Below, piece after piece: positions 20,451-32,335 of a DNA stretch of 64,000 nucleotides (positions are counted from its first letter, which is position 1; each line of letters opens with the position of its first letter). The notes beneath the pieces are model-generated. The model ran no database searches, was not told where the DNA came from, and saw only the letters and a list, made by a program, of their open reading frames with translations. Both the position numbers and the translations under genes were made by a program. Source of the stretch: Przewalskia tangutica (lineage: Eukaryota > Streptophyta > Magnoliopsida > Solanales > Solanaceae); NCBI GenBank assembly GCA_029844215.1, contig CM056738.1:44652388-44716387 (forward strand), given 5' to 3'.

Positions 20451-23400
20451 ATGCACACGCTTGACTTGACTCAACCAGACCCTAATTGGTACATGGTCAC
20501 CGGCGCCACTACCTACATGACATCCGACCAAGGTACTCTCTCGTCTTATTCCAATTTGAGCACTAATCATGGTATAACTGTTGGTAATGGAAATTCTATT
20601 CCAATTAAGGGTTATGGTCATAAAACTTTGTCCCCTCCTCATCCATCACTTGTCCTGAAAAATACCCTTCATGCCCCAAAATTGATTAAAACTTTGGTGT
20701 CTGTCCGTAAATTCACCACTGATAATTGGGTTTCTATTAATTTTGATCTTTTTGGGTTTTCTGTGAAGGATTTCAAGATGGAGAGTCATCTCATGAGGTG
20801 TGACAGTAGAGGGGGTCTTTATCCAATCACACTGAGTCTCAGTATCTCGCGTCAAGTTATGCCTTCCACTTTTGCAGCTCTTGCTCCTTCCTTGTGTCAT
20901 GCTCGTCTAGGTCATCTGGGGTCGTCTATTTTATCTTCTTTAGATAGACATAAGTTTATTTCTTATAAGGGTACGCGTAGGACTCTACTTTGTCAATCAT
21001 GTCCTTTGGGAAAAATTATTAAGTTACCATTTGTAGCTTCGAATTCTAATACTTCAATGCCATTTGATATTATTTATAGTGATTTATGGACATCTTCGGT
21101 TCTCAGTTCTATGGGTCATTGTTATTATGTATTATTCTTAGATGACTATTCTAAATATTTATGGACGTTTTCAATTGCGAAAAAATCTCAAGTTTTTTCC
21201 ATTTTAATAAAATTTAGAGCTTTCAAAAGAACATAATTCGAACAGAAAATAAAAAACATTCAATGTGATAATGACAAAGAGGACAATGGGGAATTTATGG
21301 AGTTTTGTGCTCAAAATGGGATAAATTTTCATTTTTCTTGTCCTCATATGTCTTCACAAAATGGGAAAGCTGAGCTCAAAATTCGTACCATTAATAATAT
21401 TGTCCGCACTTTATTAGTTCATTCTTCCGTTCCTCCATTATTTTGGCATCATGCGCTACAAATGGCTACCGATTTACTAAATATTCTTCTCTCTAAAGGT
21501 TTGACATATTCATCCCCTCTCAAAGTGTTATACAATAAGACTCTGTCATATTCTCATCTTAGGGTCTTCAGATGCTTATGTTATCCATTTTTTCCATCCA
21601 CTACGATCAACAAACTTCAGGCGCGTTCTACTCTTTATGTGTTTTTGAGTTTTCCGTCAAATCATCGTGGTTATAAATGCTTTGATTTGTTCTCTAAACG
21701 AATCATCATTAGTCTTCATGTTCTCTTTGATGAATCCCAATTTCCCTTTTCTAAAGTAGAAAAAACCCGTGCCTAGTTCTTATGATTTTTTGGATGAGGA
21801 TGTCTCCCCTTATGTTCTCCGTCATTTTTCAGATTCTTCAGAAAAAACGACGTCAGCACCGCGGCCCTTAGGGGAGGCGCCACGACGCCTGCCAGTCAGT
21901 GACCAAACAATTTCAATCCTGTCATTAGCGCCGCGACCCTCTAGGGAAGCGTCACGGTGCCAAAACTTCAGAGAGCTCTACAGTTCTTCCAGCGTCGCGG
22001 CTCTTCCGGCGGTAATTTCCAACACTTCAGAAAATTTCCAAAATTCTCTCAATCCAGCCCAAAGTCAAGGTCCAATCACTCGCTGTCAATGGGGTATTTT
22101 TAAACCAAAGAGACATTTTAATTTGATTTCTAATGTTCTTAAATCCTCCTTACCCTGTAATCTTGTGTCTGCCTTAAATGACCCTAATTGGAAAATTATC
22201 ATGACCGGGGAATATAATGCTCTTATTGATAATAAGACATGGGAGTTAGTACCCAGTTCATCTGGTGTTAATATTATTTGGTCTATGTGGATTTTTGTTC
22301 ATAAGAAAAATTCTGATGGTTCATTTGCGAGGCATAAGGCTAGAATTATAGGTGATGGTAAGACTCAGCAGATTGGTATGGATTGTGGTGAGACATTTAG
22401 CTCGGTGGTCAAACCGGGTACCATTCGCACTGTGCTCAGCTTAGCTCTTTCAAAATTATGGCTCATTCATCAGCTAGATGTGAAAAATGCTTTCCTACAT
22501 GGTGATCTTCAGGAGACAGCGTATATGTATCAGCCTTTGGGGTTTAGGGATACTAGATATCCTAATCATGTCTGTCTATTGTAAAAGTCCTTGTATGGGC
22601 TTAAACAGTCTCCACGAGCTTGGTATAAGAGGTTTGCTGATTTTGTTTCGATTATGGATTTTTCTCACAGCAGGTCTGATAATTCATTATTCATATATCG
22701 TCGAGGATTTTCCATGGCTTATATACTATTATATGTTGATGATATTATCTTTACTGCCTCTTCTGATGTTTTGCGAAAGTCCATTATGACAATGCTCAGT
22801 TCTGAATTTGCCATGAAGGACTTGGGCCCATTGAGTTACTTTTTGGGGATTGTTGTAACTCGTCATGCAGGTGGATTGTTCTTGTCAAAGAGAAAGTATG
22901 CAACAGAGATAATTGAGAGGGATGTGATGTCATCTTGTAAGTTCACTTCCACTCCAGTTGATACTAAACCCAAGTTGGGTGCTGCAACTGGCTCTCCCGA
23001 TGAGGATCCGACCCGCTATCGTAGTCTTGCAGGCGCCCTTCAGTATCTGACGTTCACGCGACCTGATATTACATATGTCGTACAACATGTGTGTTTGTTT
23101 ATGCATGATCCTAGAGTTGAACATATGAATGCGCTCAAACACATTCTTAGGTACATTCAGGGAACACTTGAGTATGGTTTGCATTTGTATCCTTCGTCGA
23201 CGTCTACACTGGTCTCCTATACATATGCTGATTAGGGTGGTTGTTCTGACACCAGACGGTCTACGTCTGGCTATTGCATGTTTTTAGGTAATAACTTGGT
23301 CTCATGGTCTGCCAAGCGTCAATCCACGCTTTCACGTTCAAGTGCAGAGACCGAGTATCGAGGGGTAGCTAATGTGGTTTTCAAGTCATGTTGGTTACGT

Positions 23401-23640
23401 AATCTACTGTTAGAGGTCCGTTGTCCTATTGAAAAGGCTACCTTGGTGTATTGTGATAATATAAGTGGTATCTACCTTTCTGGTAATCCAGTTCAGCACC
23501 AGCGTACTAAACACATAGAGATGGATATTCACTTTGTTCGAGAAATGGTAGCAAGTACGCGTCTGTCATGTCCCTTCCAGATATCGACAGTTGCATATCT
23601 TTACAAAGCGGTCTTCCTCACCATTTTTGAAGATTTGTAG
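20451..23640 (+). pseudogene. copia pol of the second element
   Basis: Protease: NWYMVTGATTYMTSD, where the catalytic Asp of the usual D-T-G-A is Val. Integrase: HARLGH and CQSC near 20890-21000 give the zinc site; the catalytic Asp blocks YSDLW and LDDYSKYLW and the Glu-bearing SQNGKAELK near 21355 follow, with a frameshift at about 21235. A proline-rich hinge (21770-22080) repeats APRP..EA-like words. RT: KARIIGDGKTQQ near 22330, QLDVKNAFLHGD near 22470, TAA at 22582, and an intact YVDD box near 22733. RNase H: YTYAD then TAG at 23233, and SSAETEYRG near 23340. The reading ends at TAG 23638. Dead. Confidence 0.85.
21854..22009 (+). repeat. GC-rich repeated words in the integrase-RT hinge
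   Basis: Three copies of a word like AGCGCCGCGACCCTTAGG (21854-21872, 21926-21945, 21990-22009) encode APRPLGEA, APRPSREA and VAALPA. The same word occurs in both LTRs and after gag. Confidence 0.7.
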
Positions 23641-23678
23641 AGCCTCAACAGAAGACCGCCCGCTATGATTGCGGGGTG

Positions 23679-23975
23679 TGTTAAACAGTGTCCGAAAATA
23701 TTTGTCAGCGTCGCGACCCTTAGGACACAGCGCCGCGGCTCAGGCCCACGTCCAGTGGGCTCTCGGGCAAGCCATATCCAGGGCCCACACGGTGTCCAAC
23801 AGTGGACACATTATTATTGTATATTTGGTAGACTTAGTCTAGTACCATAATTATAATTATACTATTACCTTAATTGTATAGAATAAGATTTTAGATGTAA
23901 AATATGAATATAATTATGTAACTTGTATATATATGCTTTCAATAAATAACAATAATCAAGAGATTATTTCTTTCA
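23679..23975 (+). repeat. 3' LTR of the second copia element
   Basis: 297 bp from TGTTAAACAGTG to TTTCTTTCA, collinear with the 5' LTR; a short purine-rich GCGGGG precedes it. Differences from the 5' copy include a deletion of a few bases near 23905. Confidence 0.9.
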
Positions 23976-23980
23976 TATAG

Positions 23981-24219
23981 TATCATTCATAATTTAGGGT
24001 TCTTAAAACTGAAATCTGAGAATGATAGGTCACTAAATTCAGGAAAAAGTACTTTTTTCTGTAATAGATCTTAGTCTCTTCCCTGAAGGAGTAACATAAT
24101 AAGCGATTAATCTTTTCTCAGGTACAATTCTCTCTTAATGACCTAAACTCGAGAAGAATTGTACTCAATATTAGCAAGAAGCATTTGGTTTGTTTGTTTT
24201 TCGCAGTAAAAGGGTTTTT
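23981..24219. other. Spacer between copia element and inverted-duplication arm
   Basis: No gene or repeat recognised. It includes a short inverted pair, ACAATTCT...AGAATTGT, near 24123-24170. Confidence 0.4.
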
Positions 24220-24921
24220 CAATAATCCTACTTCTGATTTCCACAAACTCTTCTTGTGTTGAAATTATCCTCCATTTGAAGCATTTTCCATGGATTGTGT
24301 GCCGTCCTCAACGAGTAGCTATGTTATATTGTAATCAAAAGGTAGAACGTCCAAAGCAGTCATTGGAATTATTCTACAAATGAAACTATTTCTACCCAAA
24401 CTTCTTGTTGATTAATTAATTTTTAAGGAAGGGATACTATTCCGTCACATTAATGTTGAGTTAAAAATGATTCATATTTCCTGAAAATGTTATTCGGAGG
24501 TGCAGGCTAACTTACCAATAAAATAATAATTCCAATGATAATTCTGCTAAGTGGGGATTTCTCTTATGGAACCATAACCTAAAACAACTTGACTTATTGC
24601 TTTCATATGCGGTTATCAGTTTCACATAGACAAGCCTAATTTGTAAAATATCTTCAGCCCATTCATTAAATATATATGATACTACTCTCACTATCGCTTA
24701 ACATAGAAATGACTTAAGAATATAATCTTACCAAATGTAAATATTTAAACTATAAAAAATTGAACAACCCATTGCAAAAAAAGAAATAGTTTGTAGATTG
24801 AGAAAGATTGATTATATCTCATTTATTCAATATTGAATTAACTACTTATTCTAAGTAAGAAAGTCTTTTTAAATCTAAGAAAATATTAAGTTTAAAAGAC
24901 ATACAAATTGAATAGTCTATT
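24220..24921 (-). repeat. Right arm of the inverted duplication (empty of the Mutator-like element)
   Basis: The reverse complement of this 702 bp stretch aligns in order with 9258-11643. It lacks the 1006 bp element (the junction reads GATTATATCTCATTT at 24810-24824) and the 440 bp insertion. It also lacks small insertions of 20-26 bp present near 11510 and 11550. It ends at the start of a gypsy LTR (TGTAACGACCC at 24922). Confidence 0.7.
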
Positions 24922-25270
24922 TGTAACGACCCTCTAGGTCATTTTATGTGTTTTGACTCTTTTTCCTAAAATACCATTAGTGTAGCTTTGTCTTGGTGTT
25001 AATGACTTGCGGGGATGGGTAACACGATTCCTGAGATAACAGATGGAAAACACGGAAGAAAATCTAAGTTTTAAAATTTTAAAGTTCCATGTTTGAAAAG
25101 TTTGACTAAGAGTTGATTTTTTTGTAAATTCATCCGGATTTGAATTCTGATGGTTCCGTTAGTCCGGAACGTGATTTTTTACTTAGTTGGTTGGTCAGGA
25201 TGAATCCGAAGAGGTTCGAGTGAGATTCGAGTACTCGATAAAGGTTTATGGTATTTTGAGGAAGTAGGAT
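24922..25270 (-). repeat. 3' LTR (part) of a gypsy element
   Basis: The plus-strand reading begins TGTAACGACCCTC, so on the minus strand it ends GGGTCGTTACA like the solo LTR at 12955-14702. It directly follows the end of a minus-strand gypsy polyprotein. The inner LTR boundary is not defined. Confidence 0.55.
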
Positions 25271-25747
25271 TCTTATGGATAAGAGTGTCTTAACGACCTC
25301 ATATAAAGTAGTCTTCTCAACAGGACGATGCATCCATTGCACTTTCATTGAAGTTGTCTCTTTCGACCTCAACTTTCAAACTTGCATATCCAAAATAGTT
25401 ATAGGCTCCTCATCAAAGGACGAATTCTGATCAAGCATCACTGAATCCCACTGAATCACATTAGAACCATCTGAATGGTACCTCTTCAATATCGAAGCAT
25501 GAAAGACTGGGTGCACACCAGACAATCCAAGAGGTTAGGCCAATGCATTGGCCACCCCTCTAACACGCTAGATGATCTCAACTAACCGAATATATGTAGG
25601 GCTCAACTTACCCTTCCTCCCAAATCTCATCACACCCTTCCTGGGTGAACTCTTTGATAGTTTGCACGACCTACTATGTATCCTAAGCAGTACCCAATTT
25701 TTGCCTAAGGATAGACACGTTACTCTACCTATTCCACGAATAGCGTC
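25271..25747 (-). pseudogene. gypsy polyprotein C-terminus (integrase end and chromodomain-like tail)
   Basis: On the minus strand: VMRFGRKGKLSPTYI near 25625, GVHPVFHASILKRYH near 25520, NVIQWDSVMLDQN near 25455, then EEPITILDMQV, a stop, and KLRSKETTSMKVQW. This is the GPY/F region and chromodomain-type tail of Tekay/Del-like gypsy elements. Stops interrupt it. The upstream part is cut off at 25747 by the SIRE-like LTR. Confidence 0.75.
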
Positions 25748-26104
25748 TGCGGAATAATAAAGAACAATAATGTGTATGACACAATATTTTTACGTGGAAA
25801 TCATCTGGCTTAAAAAGGTAGTAAAAATCATAACCTACACCGTCGTAGGATTTAACCCTAACTCCACTACAATAACGAGCCTCTGGAAATTCAAGTTACA
25901 ACTCTGTAACCTAGGAACTACACTCTAATTCCTATCTCACCAATCAACCTCTGACTAGGGAGCAACCTTCAAGCTAAACTCTAACTTGAAGTTGAATTTA
26001 CAACAATTATACCTATTACAATCGATTCTAGAAAAATTGGTAAGGTACAACTCGATAAACAAAATCTAATACAATATTCTAGACTTAAAAACTAAAAAAT
26101 ATTA
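25748..26104 (-). repeat. SIRE-like LTR, distal piece (U5 side)
   Basis: In minus reading this piece contains TTTCCACGTAAAAATATTG and ends near TTATTCCGCA. It is interrupted at 26104 by the 12 kb element with duplication TATTA. Confidence 0.55.
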
Positions 26105-26621
26105 TGTTACACCCCGTAGTTCCAGGGCATGTATGTGAGGACGTACGTACGAGAATACGACATTTAGATTGGAAAGGAAGAAAGATGTGATTTTTCGACG
26201 GAAAAGTTTCCGGATTTTGTGAAGGAAAAAGGTTCGTTAATGGGAATTGGATTCTCAGATTTGGTATTTGGACTTCTTGGATTATAATAAAATTATGGAT
26301 TTTATTTTCCGGAAATGATCACGTGGGGCCCACGGGAGGAAATTTACGGTTTTGTGGGGCCCACTTTGTTTTCGAGATTTTGGACATTATGGATATTTTC
26401 GGGAGATGAAACATTTTGGACGAGTAGGAGGGCGACACATGGCACCCCCATGTGGCCCTTGTGGCCGAATTGCCTTGACAAGTGTCCCTTGGACGTTTTA
26501 GGGAGACATGTGGCTAGCCACATGTCTCAATTTTGTGGTGGACATATGGTTGGTAGAACCCATACACACATGTCATCAATCTACACCACACACTTGCCTT
26601 GATCTTGGCCTTTGATTTCTC

Positions 26622-26629
26622 TATAAATA
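26622..26629 (+). promoter_or_regulatory. LTR TATA box, 5' LTR
   Basis: TATAAATA followed by CCCCCCTTAAG; the identical site lies at 35120-35127 in the 3' LTR. Confidence 0.5.
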
Positions 26630-28498
26630 CCCCCCTTAAGTGCAAGACTTATTCATCCCACACTTGAAATAATTTCCAAGGCAAATTCTACCTCCCTCCC
26701 TTTGTGGTGCTCTTGGCCAACACCCCCCTTGGTGTAGAAAAATTCTTCAAGTGTTGTTGTTATCCCAAATACCTTAGCCTAGTATCCCTAGTGGTATTCT
26801 AAAGTAATCCCAACATAAGAGCCCGGAAATACTACTTTATTCCAATAGTCGCAAAATGAAACCTTAGGAAAATCTTCAAAGTTGGATGAAGTGATAAGAG
26901 AAGTTGTTTAGAAACTTCTAAGGGTTGCTTGGAGGGGGTTGGAGCGTAAGGAATTGGAGCTAAACGTTGCTCAGGATCGACTTATAAATCTTGGATAATT
27001 TTGGGCTTATCGATGTAATGATCTTTATCCCCCTATTGTAATTGGAGATTACATGTTGTAGTAATGTATAATTGAGTATATGATATATGGAAGGATGATT
27101 AAAAAGAATTGAACTGTATTGACATTGGACTGTATTTACAGTAGACTTGTAGTATTATTGTGGGGTGTGTAATCCCCTTGGATTTGTTGGCTTGGTAGCG
27201 GGCCTTGATATATGAGGATATTTATGTGGTTGCGAGGGGGGAGGTGCTGCCCAATTTTCCGTAGAATAAGGAACCTTGTACTTAGAATATTCTACGAAGA
27301 GATCTAGAAGTTAATAGACGTTTTATGGCCATTATAGGTTGAAGTACTACGAGTAGCGTATTCTACTTGAAGGGTGGAAAAGGCTAGCAAGGTTATAGTA
27401 CTTTGGAGCATTTTGCTAATTGTCGATAATCGTCGCGAGGTATGTGAACCTCTTCCTATCCTTTCTAGCATGATTGTTGTGAACTATGTAGTACGGTAGA
27501 CGTACGTGTGCTAAACGAATTTGGTAGGTTTAAAACATAAAGTGTTATAATGGCTTTATGGGAAGTTGGTTATAACGACTTTATGTAGGTAAAAGAATGG
27601 TTTGTTGATTTTAAAAGATAAGAGACTTGACTTATAATTGACCTGAATGGTGTTAAAAAGTGGTGAAACCTCATTCGTGAGTAATGAGTACTTGGTCTTT
27701 AAAAGAATAAAGTTTTATTTGATTTCGGAAATGGGAATAACTATCGAAAAAGCCATTGCAACGTTAATAAAGGAAAATGTAATGACAAATAATTATATTA
27801 AAACAAGTAGAATCTTCCATCTGCATAGAAGCTAAGATAAGACAAAATTGTATTACATTTTCTAGATCATGGCTGCGTTAATAAAATCATTATAAACAAG
27901 TATTGATTTCTTGACATTCTAAAGTAAGGAGACTTAAAGTATTTTGAAAGTCATGTAACTTGATTTTGGGAAAAGAGAAGTAACTTGAGTTTAAAAGTAT
28001 AAGTAACTTGTTTTCAAATATCGAACTTTTCTTGATGGAAAAATATAAGTGGCTTGGTTTTAAAAGGTAGGAGTACCTTGATCTTAAAAGAGTTAGTTAC
28101 TTGGGTTTTAAAAGTATACTTGACGTTGTTTTAAAAGTGTAAGCCACTTGATTTAAACATGAACGTGTTTAGTACTACGGATATTAGTATCGAGTTATTT
28201 TTACGTAAAAAGAGATCTTTTTGAAAGAATTAAAGTACGTAGTACTTTAGGGTTAAAACCTGGATTGTTGGCATAAAATGGGAGTACTTGAGTTTATATA
28301 AATGGTGAATAAATTTACATGTTAATGAAAGTCTAAGAGTATGTTGAACTTGCCTATGCTAGTTGTGATAGCCTTTGTTGTGCAAGTATTGTATTTCTAT
28401 ACCACCGCGTCTCTCGATGGAGGGCCGGCTGACTTGTTGTGAACTTACTTGGGCGTACCGACAGTGACGGAGGATTCCACGGGTATGCTTCCATTGTT

Positions 28499-31400
28499 AT
28501 TATCACATGGACATGTCTACACCGATGAGGGATTCCGGGGGCATGCGGCCATGCAGCGGGTTAAACTCCCGGTATATTATTATTGTCACATGGGCATGTT
28601 TACACCGATGAGGGATTCCGGGGGCATGTGGCCTGTCACGACCCGTTCCGGGGCCCGTGACTGGTGCCTTACCCGGGCACCCAAGTAGTCATACATCAGA
28701 GTAATCAGCGGAATATAAAAACACAAGACATGAAACAATTGTAATTGAGACACATTTTATCTGAGAAAAGGGTGCCTTTCGGCATATATATATAAAAATC
28801 TGGCAGTTTACATCCCAACTGTACAATAGGACTACAGATCTCTAAGGAAGTAAACAACTATGGTGGGACAGGGCCCCGCCATACCCTGAATGTACAAAAC
28901 TATCTACACAACAGGGAGATCATACCCAAAAGTCGAGCCTCCGGAGAAGATGGAGCTCCTGACACCAAAGCAAAAGATCCTAAGGATGTGGATCTAGCAC
29001 CTGCTTTCCCTTACCTGCGGCATGAACGCAGCCCCCCGAAGGAGGTCAGTACAACAGGTACTAAGTATGCGAAACTGTAAAGTACTTAAATGAAATCATA
29101 TCATTTTAAAACCAATTTTACAAATATGCACGAAACAACCAATGTAACCGCACATAGTGCCACATCATAAACAAGAGCAACAATAGGTAAATCAGAATGT
29201 GTCTTTTCTAGGCTGCGAATGATCGAAGCAGAGCCAATCGCCCATAGTATCATTATGCAAGCCTAATCCTGGACTCCCGTAGTCCGCATAGGCCACCTAG
29301 GCCCGCATGAGGTATTCCTCGCATCGAGGGTAGCTACTCCCCGGCATCGTCCTGGACTCGTAGTCCGCATGGCCACATAGACCGCATGACCATAAAGGCC
29401 GCACACTAACCTGGAACTCTCGTAGCTCCGCATAGGTCCCCTGGACCCGCATGAGGTATTCTCGAATCATGGTCCCGCATCGCTGAGTCTACCCAGACGG
29501 AGGCGCTTAACCCCAGATCATGTCAAGAGCGAGTGATATAATACTAACATAACAGCTTATCGTTAAACAACATAAGCACAACAAGAATACCCTCTTATAC
29601 AAACGTTACAAGACACTAACACACATAGCATCATATCATGTCTACTTATTAAACCATTTTATTATACTTTCCAAATCCATATAAGTTTTTTATAAACACA
29701 TAAGTAAACTGTTCCTTTTATCTTTCTTAAGTCGTTATACTTAACTTCCCATAAAGCTAGTATAACTCTTAAGCTTCTTGTTTTAAAAACAAATATTCTT
29801 CTTCTTTCAAAACTGATTTATAATTCTTTTGAAAGACTTTAAGATCTTTATTATTCGTGCTTAAGTCAAAAGACATTGCCGTAAAGCTACGCTCGATTAA
29901 CACACGACGCTCACCGTACTATATATATACTTTAAAATATCATGCTCAAGAGTGTAGGAAGAATCACATACCTTCTCGCGAAATCCACCGCCAAGTCGAA
30001 TATGTCGCGCAGAGTATCGACCTATAATAGTCAAATACGCCTATCAACGCGTCTAGACTACTCGTAGGAAGTTCTAAGCAGAGGTTCTTAATTCTACGGA
30101 AAATCGGGCAGATTTCCCTACCCTGAAGCTATACAAGTTCATCAGAAAAGCAGTCCTATGTAAGTACAGTTTAATTCTTCTTCTGTTAACCCTTCTACTG
30201 TGATTACAGTTCAATTCTATTCTTTAATATCCTTCTATATCTTATACTCAAGTCTTAACTATTCTTATATGTAATATCCAATTACAATAGAAGGACAAGA
30301 GTATTTACCTCGATAAACCCAAAATTATCCAAGTATAAATGTCGATCCTGAGCAAGGTTTAGCTCCTAATTTGCACGCTCCGATAGCTCCAAGAAACCCT
30401 TAGAAGTTTCTACACAACTTCTACTATCTACTTCAACCAACAATGAAGTTTCTCTTAGGGTTTCGTTTAGTGACAAATGGAGATAAGGTAGTATTTCTAG
30501 GATTTTAGTATAGAGGTGACTTTGAAAATACTACAAGGTATAGGCTAAAGTATTTGGGAATAGTAACAATACTTTGGAGAGTATTTTTCTACCCAAGGGG
30601 GGTACTTTGGCCGAGACTTCAAGGAAGGGGGAGGGAGATGGGTGTTTCGGCTAGGCTCTTTTAGAGGGGGGGGGGGAGAGATCTTTGGACGAGAACTATA
30701 AGGAGAGGGGAGGGATTTTGGAGACTTGGAAATTGATTTGTGGATGAAGAACTCTTCATCTTAAGGGGGGTATTTATAGGCCAACCAATGGCCAAGATGA
30801 AGCCAAGTGGTAGGCAAGTGTAAGGTGGAGATTTAGGCAAGTGTCCTTATCCATCTACTACACAAATATCCTACCAACTCCTTGACTAAGGGAAAGGCAC
30901 AAAAAACGTGTCAATCAAAGCCCAAGTTGTCGTCCAATGAGGGTGACAAGTGTCACCCTCCCGTTGGTCCAAAATATTTCATCTCTCGGAAAAATCCGCA
31001 AAAAATATAAATGACATAGCCGGAATTTTCCCTTCGCAAGTTTTGTAAAACGTTTCGTCGGAAAACCATTCGTTTTGTGAGTTGTGCCCAAATTCGCCAT
31101 ATGCCTAATCTTTAAGGCTTAACTTTTGTACGTACGCCCTCACATACATACTCTGGAAATACGGGGTATAACATGGCCATTATTATTACTCCATGGGCTA
31201 GCTCCCCATGAAGACCTGTCTACACCGATGAGAGATTCCGGGGGCATGGTATATACGATTATTACTCCATGGGCTAGCTCCCCATGAAGACATGTCTACA
31301 CCGATGAGGGATTCCGGGGGCATGTTATATATATATATATGTATTGTATATGTGTACGCCGACAGTGAGGTAGGATGCCACTGGCGTGTCACATGGTTAT

Positions 31401-31560
31401 ATGTTACACCTACACGCAGTGACGGAGGATTCCACGGGCAGGAGATATATATATGTATTGTATATGTGTACGCCAACAGTGTGGTAGGATGCCACGGGCG
31501 CGTCACATGATTATGATTTATGTCATAGATTGCCGGCAGTGAGGAAGGAGTTCCACGGGC
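28499..31560. repeat. Minisatellite block in the 5' LTR, split by the nested LTR
   Basis: The word ACACCGATGAGGGATTCCGG recurs near 28520, 28600, 31215 and 31300, each followed by GGGCATG. It is followed by GTGTACGCCGACAGTGAG-type units near 31345, 31415, 31465 and 31530. The corresponding uninterrupted block in the 3' LTR is about 36990-37560. Confidence 0.75.
28634..31173 (-). mobile_element. Solo LTR of a sister family, inverted, inside the 5' LTR
   Basis: 2540 bp with exact duplication TGGCC (28629-28633 and 31174-31178). Plus-strand reading runs TGTCACGACCCG ... GGTATAACA, so the LTR lies on the minus strand. Its ends (minus: TGTTATACCCCGTATTTCC ... GGGTCGTGACA) and the CGTACGTAC word resemble the host LTR's own, so it belongs to a related family. 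A TATA box in minus orientation lies near 30770. GCATAGGCC-type short repeats occupy 29270-29480. Confidence 0.85.
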
Positions 31561-32134
31561 ACGATGACTTTGAGGGAGTAAGTCCCTGACTTGACATGAC
31601 TGCTTATACATTGTGTACTGTAGTTTGGTTATCATACATGTCTCCTGTTTTATATAGACTATTATGATTTCATTACAGTATTTTCAGTTTCACACACTTG
31701 GTACTGTTATCGACCTCCTTCTGGGCTGCGTTTATGCCGCAGTAGAGGTACACCGATTGTTGATCCTCGCCATGGATCACGATTCTGCGATTGGGAAGCT
31801 CCGTTTCTCCGGAGGCTTATCTTTTGGTATACTTCCCTATCATTGTAGGTACTTGTACATTCAGGGGTATGGCGGGGCCCTATCCCGTCATAGTTGTTAT
31901 AAAAAATTCTTAGAGGTCTGTAGTACTGTTGTGGGCAGGGCTTGTAAAGGATGTAACTGTTCGAGTTTTGTTATATATGCAGAAAGGTGACCGTTTTTGT
32001 TAGTCTGTTTCTTATTTTATATATCTTTTTTCATGTCTAAGTTTTTATTTCCGCTGATTTTCTCTGATGTTTTATCACTAGGGTGCCCGGGGTAAGGCAC
32101 TAGTCGCGGGCCCGAGGTCGGGTCGTGACAAAAG

Positions 32135-32146
32135 TGGTATCAGAGC
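32135..32146 (+). other. Primer binding site (initiator Met tRNA)
   Basis: TGGTATCAGAGC lies four bases after the 5' LTR end. Confidence 0.85.
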
Positions 32147-32335
32147 AGTTAATCTTCGGAAAGTGTCTACAGACCGTATCTAGTAGAGTCTTGATTATCG
32201 GCGTGTTGTGCACCACACCTATAATCAGGAGGCTACAAGATATTTAGGATTGGTTTCCATTCTTCTCACTCTGAGATCGTTCCTTAGAGCTGTGTTATAA
32301 GTTGGACTCCCTCTGACATATTCTTTTTACCAGTT

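Larger units (their letters stand above)
18936..23975 (+). mobile_element. Complete but dead Ty1/copia element, 5040 bp
   Basis: Two LTRs of 302 and 297 bp, a primer binding site, gag-protease-integrase-RT-RNase H in copia order, and the exact target duplication TATAG (18931-18935 and 23976-23980). I count about 20 substitutions between the LTRs by eye, mostly transitions, so it is not a recent insertion. Short LTRs and sequence style resemble the Ale/Retrofit group; lineage is inference. It inserted just 3' of the CACTA gene. Confidence 0.9.
26105..32130 (+). repeat. 5' LTR of the gag-only element (with nested insertion)
   Basis: Collinear with 34602-38127 apart from the nested solo LTR at 28634-31173. 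Contains a TATA box (26622-26629) and minisatellite-like arrays. Confidence 0.85.

Noticed and set aside
20034..20642. 202-codon minus-strand open frame
   Set aside because: It lies antisense to the copia protease region and the GC-rich repeated words, which suppress stop codons. It has no recognisable domain.
24123..24170. Inverted pair ACAATTCT/AGAATTGT as a transposon end
   Set aside because: Arms are short, AT-rich and without a target duplication; likely chance.
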